A stretch of 64,000 bases of DNA from Caprella mutica (lineage: Eukaryota; Arthropoda; Malacostraca; Amphipoda; Caprellidae): NCBI GenBank assembly GCA_947561585.1, contig CANNZV010001620.1:1-64000 (forward strand), given 5' to 3'. Under the pieces are notes generated by a model. The model worked only from the letters and a program-made list of their open reading frames with translations, was not told the DNA's origin and did not search any database. The translations under genes and the position numbers were made by a program. Shown here piece after piece: positions 22,704-33,808 of the stretch; the first letter of the stretch is position 1; each line of letters starts with the position of its first letter.

Positions 22704-22947
22704 AGGGTCACGCAGGTAAATTGCGGCCCACTCACTAACTGCGGCCTCTAACAACTGAAACATCATAGCTTCTTAACACATGTCAAAGCTTAAATTATTA
22801 AGTTATAGCATGCCATGCTGCCCATGCACTGTTCTTTTTTGGATAGCTAAGCTACATTTTAATGTAATTTCGATTCAGAATGTTTTAGACTCTCTTGAGA
22901 GGGCCGCAATTAAAAATTAAAGGGCCGCAATTTACCTGCGTGACCCT
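22704..22947. mobile_element. MITE E
   Basis: Terminal inverted repeats AGGGTCACGCAGGTAAATTG and CAATTTACCTGCGTGACCCT, plus inner GCGGCCC/GGGCCGC. A divergent second copy lies at 52370-52612. Confidence 0.88.
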
Positions 22948-23462
22948 AATATACCCTACTAGCAGTACTAGGCACAATGCTATACCTACCTAATTGCTAT
23001 TGATTGGTGACAGTCCAAAATAATGTTGATGTTATGATGTTTGTAACTTTGTGGTGAGAAAATGAATTTGTCAATTTTAAATTTTTCATCTGAAATCTCC
23101 ACATTTAAGATATTTACCAATTATTATTTTTTAGGGTATTATATATAGGGTAATACTTATATTCATTTACAATTTTACAGTTTACCCACATTATTATTAT
23201 TGTATTTATCACCAAGTATATTATCTTCTATTCTCCTTCTTCACCCATATGAATTCTCTCTCATCTTATCTACATCATTTCTGACATTGTAAAAAACATT
23301 AGCTACTAAGTAATTTGAATGTAATTTCCAGAGTTCACCTCCAACACAATTTATCATTTGATCCCATTCCCCTCATGATATCTTTTTGACAAGGTCCAGT
23401 TACCAGGGTGGAAAAATAACTCTCTTCTGATTGTTTAGGGTAACTCTGTTAATCTGTGTCCA

Positions 23463-24393
23463 TGTCACGCGCGTTTGCGTGATCTGCCATATCAACCGAT
23501 TTCACTGCGCAATCTGTTGATCAATAGTTTGTGCGGCCAATGGCCATCGATCGATAGCGCAACCATCGATCAATTGCTGCGCATTTGAATGATATGATTT
23601 TTTTTATTTTGTACATCAAATTGGCATATTTTATCGCGGATATCAATCGATAGCGCAACCATCGATCGATTTCTTCGCGTTCGAATGATACAAATTTTCT
23701 TAGTTTATGCATTTAATTAATTGTTTGGTTTTTAATGGAAAAATACTTACAAATACTTTTTTTATATTTAATAAGGCAACCATCAGTTGATGTTGCGCGT
23801 TTGAATGATATGGATTTTGTTAGTTAATAGGCAATATCTAATTGTTACATTTAATAGAGAAACCATCACTCGATTGTTGCATAAACTAACAAAAAAAAAA
23901 CTATATCAATCAAATGCGCAACAATCGACTGATGGTTGCCCTATGAAATGTAACAATTAGATGGATAAACTAACAAATTTCATATCATTAAAACTCACAA
24001 CAATCGACTCATTGTTGCCTTATTAAATATAAAAAAAATATTTTTCCGTCAAAAACCAAACAATTAATTAAATGCATAAACTAAAAAAAATTGTATCATT
24101 CGAACGCGCAGAAATCGATCGATGGTTGCGCTATCGATTGATATCCACGATAAAATGTGCCAATTTGATGTACAAACTAAAAAAATCAAATCATTTGAAC
24201 GCGCAGAAATCGATCGATGGTTGCACTATTGATTGATATCCGCGATACAATGTGCCAATTTTATGTACAAACTAAAAAAAATCATATCATTCGAACGAGC
24301 AGCAATCGATCGATGGTTGCGCAAACTATTGATCAATAGATTGCGCAGTGAAATCGGTCGATATGGCAAATCACTCAAACGTGCGTGACATCC
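23463..24393. mobile_element. 0.93 kb fold-back element built of ATCGATCGAT-rich subrepeats
   Basis: Ends ATGTCACGCGCGTTTGCGTG and its partner CAAACGTGCGTGACAT. Each arm of about 420 bp carries repeated 100-bp subunits with ATCGATCGATAGCGCAACC and TTTGAATGATATGATTTTTT. The centre near 23885 is the symmetry axis. Dense in ATCGAT and TGCGCA palindromes. No ORF of note. Confidence 0.88.
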
Positions 24394-26221
24394 ACCTTTT
24401 CAACTTGCGCTTCTACTTTCCTTTCAACTTTCAATTCAATTTTCCATTGACGCATGCCTTAAGTTGAATAGAAATAAGAAAGAGGCATCAGGCATGTAGA
24501 TTCTGTCCACATGATCACATCTTATCGTCAGATTTGTTTCAACTTCATTGCTGAGTGTTGCACTTAAATATGAAGACCACAGGAGAAATAATGTTCTCTC
24601 AATGTTGCAAGTGCTCTTCTGTGCAGTCTTTTTTGATTGCTACCATTAAGCATTAACTTTAGGAATAGCAGTATTTTTATGTGTAGATAATTGCATACAT
24701 TTTTCATATTATAAACAGTTGCATAAAAATAACCAATATAATATATGAAGAAAAGTCATTTGACACACTATTGTGTAAAACAATAGAAATAAATAACATA
24801 TTCATAGAGTAGCTACACCTGCTGTTTTTGTTCTTCCACAGAAGTACTATGAAATGAAGCCAATTAATTGTAGAACGGTTACCCTCCAATTTGCTAACAT
24901 AGAAGAAAGGCTTGGGAGATATTCAGCCAAATAAAATAATTAATATAAATACTTATGAACGAAATTATTCATTTTTTAAGATACAATATAAAATACAACT
25001 CTTCTTTGTACCTATTTTTCTTAAATGGAAATTCCAATTAAAGTAGTATGTTAAAAAATCTCTTGAAAATGTAACAATTACGTAATGAAAAGTAATTATT
25101 AATAGGAAGTTTTAATAGGAATATAACAATCCTATATTCTTATCATTTTGAGTGTGAGGCATTCCTTGACAAGTGAAACAAAAAATGTGCAATTTAACAC
25201 CACACCCCCTCAGATTTGCATGAAAGTTGGTACAAAGGGTTCTTGTGCCTAAAAAACTCTATTTTGAGAATCTCAGCTCTCTAGCTTTTATAGGTCAAAA
25301 GTTGTGAACTGTTGGAAAAAAAGAGCAAAATGCCTTAACATCACCATTTTTGAAAGGTCATCACTTTCTTATTATTAGTCCTAGAACAAAATGTTTAGCA
25401 TGTTTTTTGTTCAGAATATGCTAGGCAATCTTTCTAGGTTAAATTTTTTTTTTGAATGAAAAAGGGCATTTACCCTCTTTGACTTTGACCTTCACCCTCA
25501 AAGGATCCACCTGACAAAAAAATTATTGGAATAAAAAGTGTAGATTGACTACTTAGCTATAGGTTGGAAAGTTAATATTGACTATTATTAATAGGGATTA
25601 GGGATATATTTGAGCTCAAACAGGTGCATTATTTTCAAAGTTAAATGTGTTTTCTTGTGTGATAGGAGCATTCTCTGGCTGATTCCTATCTCTCTCTATT
25701 TTACCCATATAAAAACACCAATATAACATAAATCACAAATGGTAACTGTGGATGGAGTTCTCCCTGATTAGGCTATGGAACAAAAACTAATGGAAATAGT
25801 TCACACAACCACACTAGTCACATCATACCTACTAAACATTTTTGAGTCACGCTTCCAGATGTAAGAGTTTCAAAAAACTTTAAAATGACTGTTAATTTCA
25901 CCTATGTAACCGTACTAGGGTTAATTATTCAATTTCTGACTACCTGCTGCTACTATCCTAGCGTGAGGGCACGTTGTTCTAAGTTTTAACATGCTAAATG
26001 TAATGCGTTCAGTGAAGAAAAATCAAAAATTGAACCAAAAATCGCAAGAAGTCCCACCAGTCGTGGTACTTCTTTTTCTTTCATCTTCCCTTTCCTCTTC
26101 AGGAATAGACACATGCGTCATGAAAAATACCTTTCAACAGCGCATGCCTCCTTTCAATGACGCATGCGTGCCACCTTTCAACACTGAGCGCCTTTTGAAA
26201 GGAAAGTTGAACAGGTGTGGA
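24394..26221. mobile_element. possible 1.8 kb inverted-ended repeat, low certainty
   Basis: Left CCACCTTTTCAACTTGCGCT and right GGAAAGTTGAACAGGTGTGG are imperfect inverted copies, and both ends have internal CCTTTCAA and GACGCATGC motifs. No target duplication found. The middle has no recognised coding sequence. Confidence 0.35.
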
Positions 26222-26665
26222 GATAGCTTAAGAGATTCAAAATCAACTATGAGAGAACTCATCCTAAGGCTAAAGACAACTCTGAAGAAACTTCACATTA
26301 TTTCTCTCAACTAGCTATGTAAAAATTGATTATATATTTCATATTATTTGAAAAAATTGAACTCTGCATGCTATACCTGCTTTACTAATACTAAGCATGG
26401 TTAATCATTAATAAACTCTGTTCAGCATCTAATCAACTTCTCCCTTCTCACAGGGACAGGGTCATACTGATACTGTCATCATGTCATGCATCTTCTTGAA
26501 ATTCACCCAACCACCACCAGTTCATCTTCCCTGCTTAGTGCTATAGACATTTCTACAGAATATGGGAGATACTTTGGAAGTTAGGATATTCTATTCAAAA
26601 AAAATTTGAATTAATTCCTATATTACATTAATTTTTCTACCACCACTTCTGAATTAATCCTTATA

Positions 26666-27617
26666 CAGTATGGGCCACAAAATTATTTCCTCTTTTTCAA
26701 ATGCATATAAATCGTTAACCAATGGACGAAAAACTGTATCTTGGTCTCTTTTTCACTGCCTCTTATTGTACTATTAACTGGTAAAAACTATTTTGAACTG
26801 ATGGACATAGTTTAAGAACAGGTAAGCAAAGAGTGAGGGTGACTATTTTTGTCTTTGCCCGAAGGTTATTCTTAGAGCTAGCTAACTCTGTTATTTTACT
26901 TACTAAAAGGCAGTGAATAAAGGAAAAAAATTATAATTGTAGACATTATAATACAGTGTGCTTACATTTCTTCCTTGGAAACTATTTGGAAATTGAACAA
27001 CTTCAGTGACATTTTAATCTCATTAAAGTTTTCACTCTGAAAATTCGTTGTTCATTGCATGGTTAAGACCTGCTTCACACTTGCATTTTTTTATCAATGA
27101 CAGAAAAATCACATTAAATTTTTCCTTCAACGATAAAAAAATGCATGTGTGAACACATATTAGGAAGAGGTTCTTTCCGCGCTGTTAATAATGCAAGTGT
27201 GAAGCTAGCCTTAACCATGCAATGAACAACGAAGAACTAATATTCATAGTGAAAACTTCAATGAGATAAAAATGTTACTGAAGTTGTTCAATTTCCAAAT
27301 AGTTTCCAAGAGAGAAGTGTAAGCACCCTGTATTAAAATGTCTACCATTATAAATTCTTTCCCTTTTATTCACTGCCCTTTAGTAAGTAAAATCACAGAG
27401 TTAGCTCTAAGAATAACCTTCGCACAATGACAAAAATAATCACCCTCACTTTTTGCTTACCTGTTCTTAAACTATGAACATCAGTTAAAAATTGTTTTTA
27501 CTTGTTAATAGTACAATAAGAGGCGGAGAAAAAGAGAATAAGAAACAGTTTTTTCGTCTATTGGAAAATGATTTATAAGTAATTGAAAAAGAGGAAACAT
27601 TTTCATGGCCTATACTG
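26666..27617. mobile_element. Tc1/mariner-type fold-back, 952 bp
   Basis: Ends CAGTATGGGCCACAAAATTA and the complement of CAGTATAGGCCATGAAAATG, each flanked by TA, the Tc1/mariner target. The arms are nearly fully complementary for about 430 bp. A second palindrome with GCTTCACACTTGCATTTTTT ends sits nested at 27070-27215 at the axis. No transposase frame. Confidence 0.88.
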
Positions 27618-27865
27618 TATTTACATTAATTTTACTCCAATCTGCAGACTATGGGATATTTTTAACATTTTCTGTGCAAACAGGCCTTAATTTCCTCCTA
27701 TATTTACATGTATTTTACTGAGAACAGAAGCCAAAATGGAGGATTTGTGACCAATAAAAGATCTCAATGAACACCTAACCTGTTTCAGCAGACTGTATAT
27801 TAAAGAATTCTGTTTTTAGGATGTGTGTTAGGTGTTCCTAAAATTATATACATATATATTAGAAG

Positions 27866-29825
27866 ATGTCCTCTGAAAACTGTGAAATTGATGCAGATAT
27901 CGTGGAAAGCTCTACTTGTCGTAAACTTTCGTCTGAAGTTGTAGCTCCTCTGACCAACATCAAATGGAGGGACATTACATCTGAAGGATTGAATCTTCAA
28001 TACTCGGTTCTTTTCAATAAACGAGTTGCGGATAAAATTTTCAGACAATTGGAAGAAGAAATTGAATACTTTGTTGGGGATTTAGCCCGGGTTAAAGTTT
28101 TCGGAAAGTGGCATGAATTGCCTCGAAAGCAGGTGAGCTCTTATGTCACTTGTAGGGTAAGTTTTGAGTTATCTGACAGCTCCACATTTTGCGATTGAAA
28201 TATATAATATAAAAGTTAAATAGTTATTATATATGTTTTCTTGTTTGATCAAATATGTGGAACTGCCCGATAACTTAAAGCTTATCATGTGTAATTATTG
28301 AACATGCATTTATTTATTAAAGAATAGCTATTTAATAGCTCCACAATTGATATTAATTTATTTCATCTTGTACTTATGCATAATTATTACCTCCACTGAT
28401 AACTATTAGAAATAGATTTATAAACTTTTTACCTACCTTTAAAACGTTTCCTGCATAGGGACCCACCGGTAATCCCTATGTTTTAATGTATATGTATGGC
28501 TTTGCAGTGGGAGCATAATTTTGCATTTTGTAATCACAGGAAATATGTTAATAAATGTGTAGTATTATATGTATATGCTATTGTTACAATCTACCATATG
28601 ACTATATGTAAACTTAACTACAACATTCTCAGTCTTCATACGGTGATGCTGGTTTGGAGTATAAGTACAGTGGTGTAGTTACGCCAGCTCAGACATGGAC
28701 TCCCACACTTCTTGCACTGAGAGAATGTTTGCAGAGAGAGACAGGAGTGTATTACAATTTCGTTCTTGTGAATAGGTAAGATGTAAAAAAATTCTACACT
28801 TCATTCATTAAGTAAATTATGTTTAGTTCAAACCTTTATTATTCTGTAAAATCTGTTTTATACTAAGGTAAAATGACTAAATATGATGAAGGTTGAAGAA
28901 TTAAATAAATTGAATTATGCTTTTAATTAAATTCATGTCTTGAATTTTCTTCTGTTATTTGTAGCTACACAATTTATTTTCAGTATTCTCTATCAAAAGT
29001 TTCCCATTTTGTAAAATATTTATTTCATAAGTTTCTCAGGTACAAAGATGGCAAAGATAAGATGGGTGAACACAAAGACGATGAGAAAGATCTTTCACCA
29101 AACTCGTCCATTGCATCACTCAGTTTTGGGTGTGAGCGTCCTTTTTACTTTGTACATCAGGATGTGAAGCGTAAAAAGAGGGATGTGGAGAAAGGTAAGT
29201 AGGGTAAGTTGCCAATCATCTGTCAGTTACATCTTCGGCCATAACAAAAGAAAAAACTATTTAAAAATTAAATATGTTTTTTTCTTATATGACCGAAGAT
29301 GTGAAACAGACTGATAATTCGTAACTTACCCTATCTATGTTAGAGTAGATGATGTTTAATATTTTATTGGTTGATTAAATATTTACTTTTTGAAATTTAT
29401 TCATAATTTATCCTATCTAGTTTCTCTAGCTATATAATAATGAAGACAGGTAGCTAGCTACTTGGTAATTATTATTTGGAATATCTAGAAATTTTTTAAT
29501 AAAATTCATCACCATTTTCTTAATGTTTCATTGATATAATAGAAGTTAATTAATGAAATTATTAGGTACTTTGCTACATTTCTTTCTTGGTCTGATTCTA
29601 TATTTCTATAGGTACTCATTTTATATTTAAATGTTATTTTTCCTTATAGTTACCTTGAGTCTTGAACATGGTAGCCTACTGGTGATGAAACCTCCCACTA
29701 ACACCTACTGGTATCATGCTCTGCCACCTAGAACCAAACTAGGGCAGACTAGGATCAATCTAACGTTCCGATGTATTGAGAAAAATGTCCAACAGAACAG
29801 GAGTAAGAAGATGAGAACGAAATGA
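27866..29825 (+). CDS. ALKBH2: ALKBH2-type DNA oxidative demethylase
   Basis: Fe(II)/2-oxoglutarate dioxygenase that reverses 1-methyladenine and 3-methylcytosine in DNA, nuclear. Exons 27866-28132, 28633-28775, 29040-29194, 29650-29825 (stop TGA) give 246 aa, close to the human 261. Family marks: VFGKWHELPRKQ followed by SSYGDAGLEYKYSG (substrate lid), NFVLVNRYKDGKDKMGEHKD with iron ligands H148 and D150, SIASLSFGCERPF, HGSLLVM, the third ligand H211 in NTYWYHALPPR, and R223/R229 in RINLTFR for 2-oxoglutarate. All catalytic residues are present. The start is the first ATG, preceded by AT-rich leader. The C-terminus adds a basic stretch (NRSKKMRTK). Family B MITEs lie close behind two of its donors. 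PGAM5 starts 463 bp downstream on the same strand. Confidence 0.97.
28154..28288. mobile_element. MITE family B in ALKBH2 intron 1
   Basis: AGGGTAAGTTTTGAGTTATC at the left and CTGCCCGATAACTTAAAGCT at the right, short interior. It begins 22 bp after the exon 1 donor. Confidence 0.85.
29201..29332. mobile_element. MITE family B directly behind the ALKBH2 exon 3 donor
   Basis: The host donor is AAAG|GTAAGT (29195-29200) and the element starts at the next base with AGGGTAAGTTGCCAATCATC, so two GTAAGT donors lie 8-9 bp apart. Right end CTGATAATTCGTAACTTACC. Confidence 0.88.
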
Positions 29826-30288
29826 AGAAGCACTTCAACCTATTTCATCAAATGTTATATAGTTGTGACCAAGTTGTCTAATAGTATTAGCTACAACTTA
29901 GTTGTTATAGTTGTTCAATTGTGTAACAACTTATTCAATGTCTTAAGCTTAATTACTTTTGAATAATGAATATTTTCAGAAAATATATTTGTTAGAATTT
30001 GCTATTAACTGTAGATTATATTATTCCATGTTAATAGTTAATGGATTATATAAGTACTGTGTGTAAAAACTAAATATATATTTAGAAAAGTAGCTAATTA
30101 AATGGTTTTGATATCATCTGACTAATTCTTAACCTTTAGTAGTTTTGTTGGATTCTATTCTTAAAAAATAACTAGAATATTATACGGAATCAAAGCACAC
30201 ATGATTAACAGAAGCAACATTTCTTACAGATTATAATCCACTTAAGCAATAGCTACAACTCTTTACTCTGACTCAATAGGCAGGTAAA
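29826..30288. other. ALKBH2-PGAM5 intergenic spacer
   Basis: 463 bp of AT-rich DNA with the ALKBH2 3' UTR and the PGAM5 promoter and leader. I see no repeat or clear TATA box. Confidence 0.6.
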
Positions 30289-33200
30289 ATGTTTCAAAGC
30301 TTTAGAAGACCACTTGTTGGTGTTGCCGGTTTGTGCGGTGCGGCTGTCTTTGGTTTTGTTGCCGGCAAAGAAACAAAAACCGCGGCAAGCTCATGGACCA
30401 CAAATTTCACTCCTTCTGTTAAGTGGGATGAAAATTGGGACAGGTAAGATTGATACTTTTTAACATTTGATGAAATTGAGTGAAACCTTGCTGCTAAAAT
30501 AAGTTTTACCTGAAATGACACTGAAATTCTTTCTTCGTGAAAGTGAAATGTACTTTTTTTAAAAACGCTAGAAAGGTTGCAAATTTACTAGTTAGTTAGT
30601 AACTACTAGTTATCGGTCAGTTTCACATCTTCGATCATGGCTATTAGTAAAAACGATAAAGAATTATTATTTTAATTTTAGTTGGTATCCATACCTGCAC
30701 GTAGCTACCATGGATAGCAATTAAAATAATTTCATTATTATATTTTTTCTGTTATATGACTGAAGATGCGAAACCAATCTACCGATAACTAGTAACCTAC
30801 AACTATATATATCATCTTGGTTCTTTTACATATAAAAGATGAACATATGGCTAAAATGTTAAGTATTTCATTCTAAAGTTTGAATTTCCATTTTTTTGTA
30901 ATTTGTAGACGTGACCCAGCTTCGCTAGTAAAGCCAAGCAAAAAAAAGATTGACCCTCTGGTTCAAAGTTCTGAAAATAAAACTGATGAACAGAAGGAAG
31001 AGGAAGACAAGAAAAAGTCCACGGCAACCAGGTTCATCATCTTGGTGAGGCACGGACAGTATAACCTAGAGGGAGCTACGGACAGTGACAGATTCCTCAC
31101 ATCTCTAGGTTAGTGTAGCTAATTAGTAGGGTTGTGACAATATGCATTTGAAATCATAGATCTTAAGAATATCATAGAAGACGAAGCGAAGTGAAATGGT
31201 ATCGAATACTATATACCGCTGGTGTAGAACCATTCAATACTCTTTAATTCAATCCGTCTATATTATACTCAGGATTTTAAACGCATATTGTCACAATCCT
31301 ACTATAATTAGTACCGATGTCACCAACGTTGGTTGGTGACTTTGTTCATAGAGCCATTTTCATCTCTGAAAGCTTCTTCCAGTCAATTGTTTCCTACATG
31401 AAGTAGCTTTTCTGCATCCATGAGCATTGTCACTATCTTGTGGTAGGTGACATTGTTCATGGAGCCATTTTTCTTTTTGGTTCCTTCTTCTAGTCCCTTG
31501 TATTCTATTTTGATGTCAGCAATATGGCGGTTTGTTCCGAAACACACTTTAAGCCCGATACTAAAATATTAAATCTCGTAAATAAAATCAACTATCAAAA
31601 GTTAGATAATTATCAAATTAAAATCTGAATTGGAGAATTTAAAGAAAAATATATTCACATGTATCATTCATAGAACTGTTCCCTTCTTAATAGGTGAAGA
31701 GCAAGCTGGTTTTACTGGCCGCAGGATCAAAGAGTTGGAATACCCAATCGATCGACTTGTGTACTCGACAATGACTCGGGCAACTCAAACTGCTAATATC
31801 ATGATGAAGAATATGGATCCGGTGAGTAGCTATTCATTCTTAGTTCTTCTTTCAACTATTATCACTTGAATGTCTATAAAAATTCTAAGTTACAAAATAA
31901 ATTATCTTTTCTGAACCTAGGTTGATATTGAAATTTATTACTTCTGTTTCAGAAAATTTGTAAATATGAATTTAGATTATATGTTCTCTTTAATAATTTA
32001 CAGACAAATTTCTACACTGAAATGAACATATAAGTTTCATTTTTTATCTTACTCCAAATCTCTCAAGTTTTATTTGCAAGTTTCATAATGGAAAAAATAT
32101 TTATCTTTACCTGAGATAAGAATCATAAGGTTGCTATCTACCTTCAAAATGAAGACTTGTAGCTTACTGTTGATTATTGCTTTCAGATTCCGACAGTAGA
32201 GAGTTGTGATTTTATCCGTGAAGGTGCCCCAATCCCGCCAGAACCTCCCACTGGCCACTGGAGACCTGAACCACATGTGAGTAGAAATACATTTAAAAAA
32301 TTCATTTGCTAGGGCAAGTTCCGAATCATCAGTCATTATTTTGTTTTTTTTATGGCCGAACATATGGAACGGACTGATAATTTGGAACTGACCTTATTTC
32401 GCCAACGAATTATCCTTTTTATCCATATTTTTTTAGATCTCCATAAATTAAGGACTAATGATAATATTCAAATTTTAAATCTCTACTTGAGTGACCTTAA
32501 AACATAAATACTGCCTTTTTGCAATTATTATTACTAATCGTTAATGTTACAAGTATTCATATAGATTGATATAAGAATATATTAATTCACTAATGGACTC
32601 TGTGGGCACTTCCCTTCAATAATTCACTCCCTTTGCAGCAGTTCTTCATAGATGGCTCTAGAATAGAGGCAGCTTTCCGCAAACACATTCACAGAGCACC
32701 TCCAAGTCAGAAGGAGAACTCTCATGAAGTTATTGTTTGCCATGCCAACGTCATCAGATACTTTGTATGCAGGTCAGTCTTGCATAATGTCCTTCATCAT
32801 TTCAATTAATGTCCTTAATCATTTCAATTAATGTCCTTCATCATTTCAATTAATGTCCTTCATCATTTCTATTAATGTCCTTCATCATTTCAATTAATGT
32901 CCTTCATCATTTCTATTAATGTCCTTCATCATTTCAATTAATGTCCTTCATCATTTCAATTAATGTCCTTCATCATTTCAATTAATGTCCTTCATCATTT
33001 CTATTAATGTCCTTCATCATTTCAATTAATGTCCTTCATCATTTCAATTAATGTCCTTCATCAATTCAATTAATGTCCTTCATCAATTCAATTAATGTAT
33101 TCATCATTTAAATTATTGTCTTCATCATTTAAATTATTGTCTTCATCATTTAAATTATTGTCTTCATCATTTAAATTATTGTCTTCATCATTTAAATTAT

Positions 33201-33808
33201 GTCTTTCGTTTGAATCAATGTTTCATTTAAATCAATGTTCTTCATTTGTATCAATTGAATTAATGTTCTTCTTTATTTAAATTAATGTTCTTCATTTGAA
33301 TCAATGTTCATCATCATTTAAATTAATGTTCTTCATCATTTGAATTAATGTTCTTCATCATTTCAATTCATATCCTTCATCCTTTCAATTAATGTCCTTC
33401 ATTTGAATCAATGCTCTTCGTTATTTGAATTGATGCCCTTCTTCATTTGGATCAATGCTCTTCGTTATGTGCTTCATTATTTAAATTCATGTCCTTCATT
33501 ATCTGAATTCATCTTCTTCATCATTCCAATAATGTCATTTTTCCTATGAAATCAGTAGCTAAATCAAGTCCCTATGATATTGGCAACAGTTAACATTTTT
33601 TGAACTGCTGGCAAACCACTATAATCTTCATTATATTTTTTCTCTTTTCATCCACAGGGCTATGCAGTTTCCCCCAGAAGCCTGGCTGAGGATCGCCCTC
33701 CATAACGGGTCCATGACATTGCTAATCATTCGCCCCGACGGTAGGATATCCCTAAAGGCATTGGGTGACTTCGGGTACATGCCCAAAAAGTTCGTGTCGA
33801 CCACTTAA
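30289..33808 (+). CDS. Pgam5: PGAM5 mitochondrial serine/threonine phosphatase
   Basis: Phosphoglycerate-mutase fold Ser/Thr/His phosphatase of the mitochondrial membrane, involved in mitophagy, fission and stress signalling. Exons 30289-30443, 30909-31108, 31694-31821, 32187-32276, 32639-32772, 33658-33808 (stop TAA) give 285 aa (human 289). N-terminal membrane segment at residues 8-30 ([19 protein letters not shown]), WDENWDRRDP multimerisation motif at about 46-55, a charged linker, then [14 protein letters not shown] with the catalytic H100. Later marks are [38 protein letters not shown] with the second catalytic His, and a conserved end [12 protein letters not shown]. Intron 2 holds a family A MITE and a family F copy; intron 5 is a long minisatellite. 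No defect seen. Confidence 0.97.
30598..30800. mobile_element. MITE family B in PGAM5 intron 1
   Basis: Inverted ends with ACTAGTTATCGGTCAGTTTC and CCGATAACTAGTAACC; inner CATCTTCGATCATG and a GGTATCC/GGATAGC palindrome. Confidence 0.75.
31128..31300. mobile_element. MITE family A in PGAM5 intron 2, reversed core
   Basis: Ends AGGGTTGTGACAATATGC and GCATATTGTCACAATCCT; the core reads CTGGTGTAGAACCATTCAAT, so the copy is inverted relative to 3585-3756. It starts 20 bp past the exon donor. Confidence 0.88.
31323..31560 (+). mobile_element. family F interspersed repeat fragment in PGAM5 intron 2
   Basis: Shares GAGCATTGTCAC, CATGGAGCCATTTT and CAGCAATATGG with 36082-36425 and 49017-49210. Non-coding. 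Confidence 0.6.
32311..32397. mobile_element. internally deleted MITE family B in PGAM5 intron 4
   Basis: Both ends remain (AGGGCAAGTTCCGAATCATC and GGACTGATAATTTGGAACTG), joined by about 40 bp. Inserted 34 bp after the donor. Confidence 0.75.
32783..33530 (+). repeat. 22-bp minisatellite in PGAM5 intron 5
   Basis: About 30 units of TGTCCTTCATCATTTCAATTAA, nearly uniform to about 33095 and then progressively diverged into 18-24 bp variants. It fills most of the intron 32773-33657. Confidence 0.93.

Larger units (their letters stand above)
21371..27865. other. intergenic region between APRT and ALKBH2
   Basis: No convincing gene. It contains degraded family B pieces (21675-22256, 22398-22440), MITE E (22704-22947), a long fold-back (23463-24393), a poorly delimited 24394-26221 block with weak inverted ends CCACCTTTTCAACTT / AAGTTGAACAGGTGTGG, and a Tc1-like fold-back (26666-27617). 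A 107-codon open frame at 25991-26314 has no recognisable domain and overlaps the right end of that block. Confidence 0.55.

Noticed and set aside
23521..23712. Antisense 63-codon frame with repeated ATCGATC
   Set aside because: Translation of fold-back subrepeats, not a protein.
25991..26314. 107-codon open frame as a gene
   Set aside because: No recognisable domain, low-complexity Ser/Leu stretch, no supporting splice pattern, and overlap with an inverted-ended repeat.
33095..33280. SSSFKLL-repeat frame in PGAM5 intron 5
   Set aside because: Direct translation of the 22-bp minisatellite.
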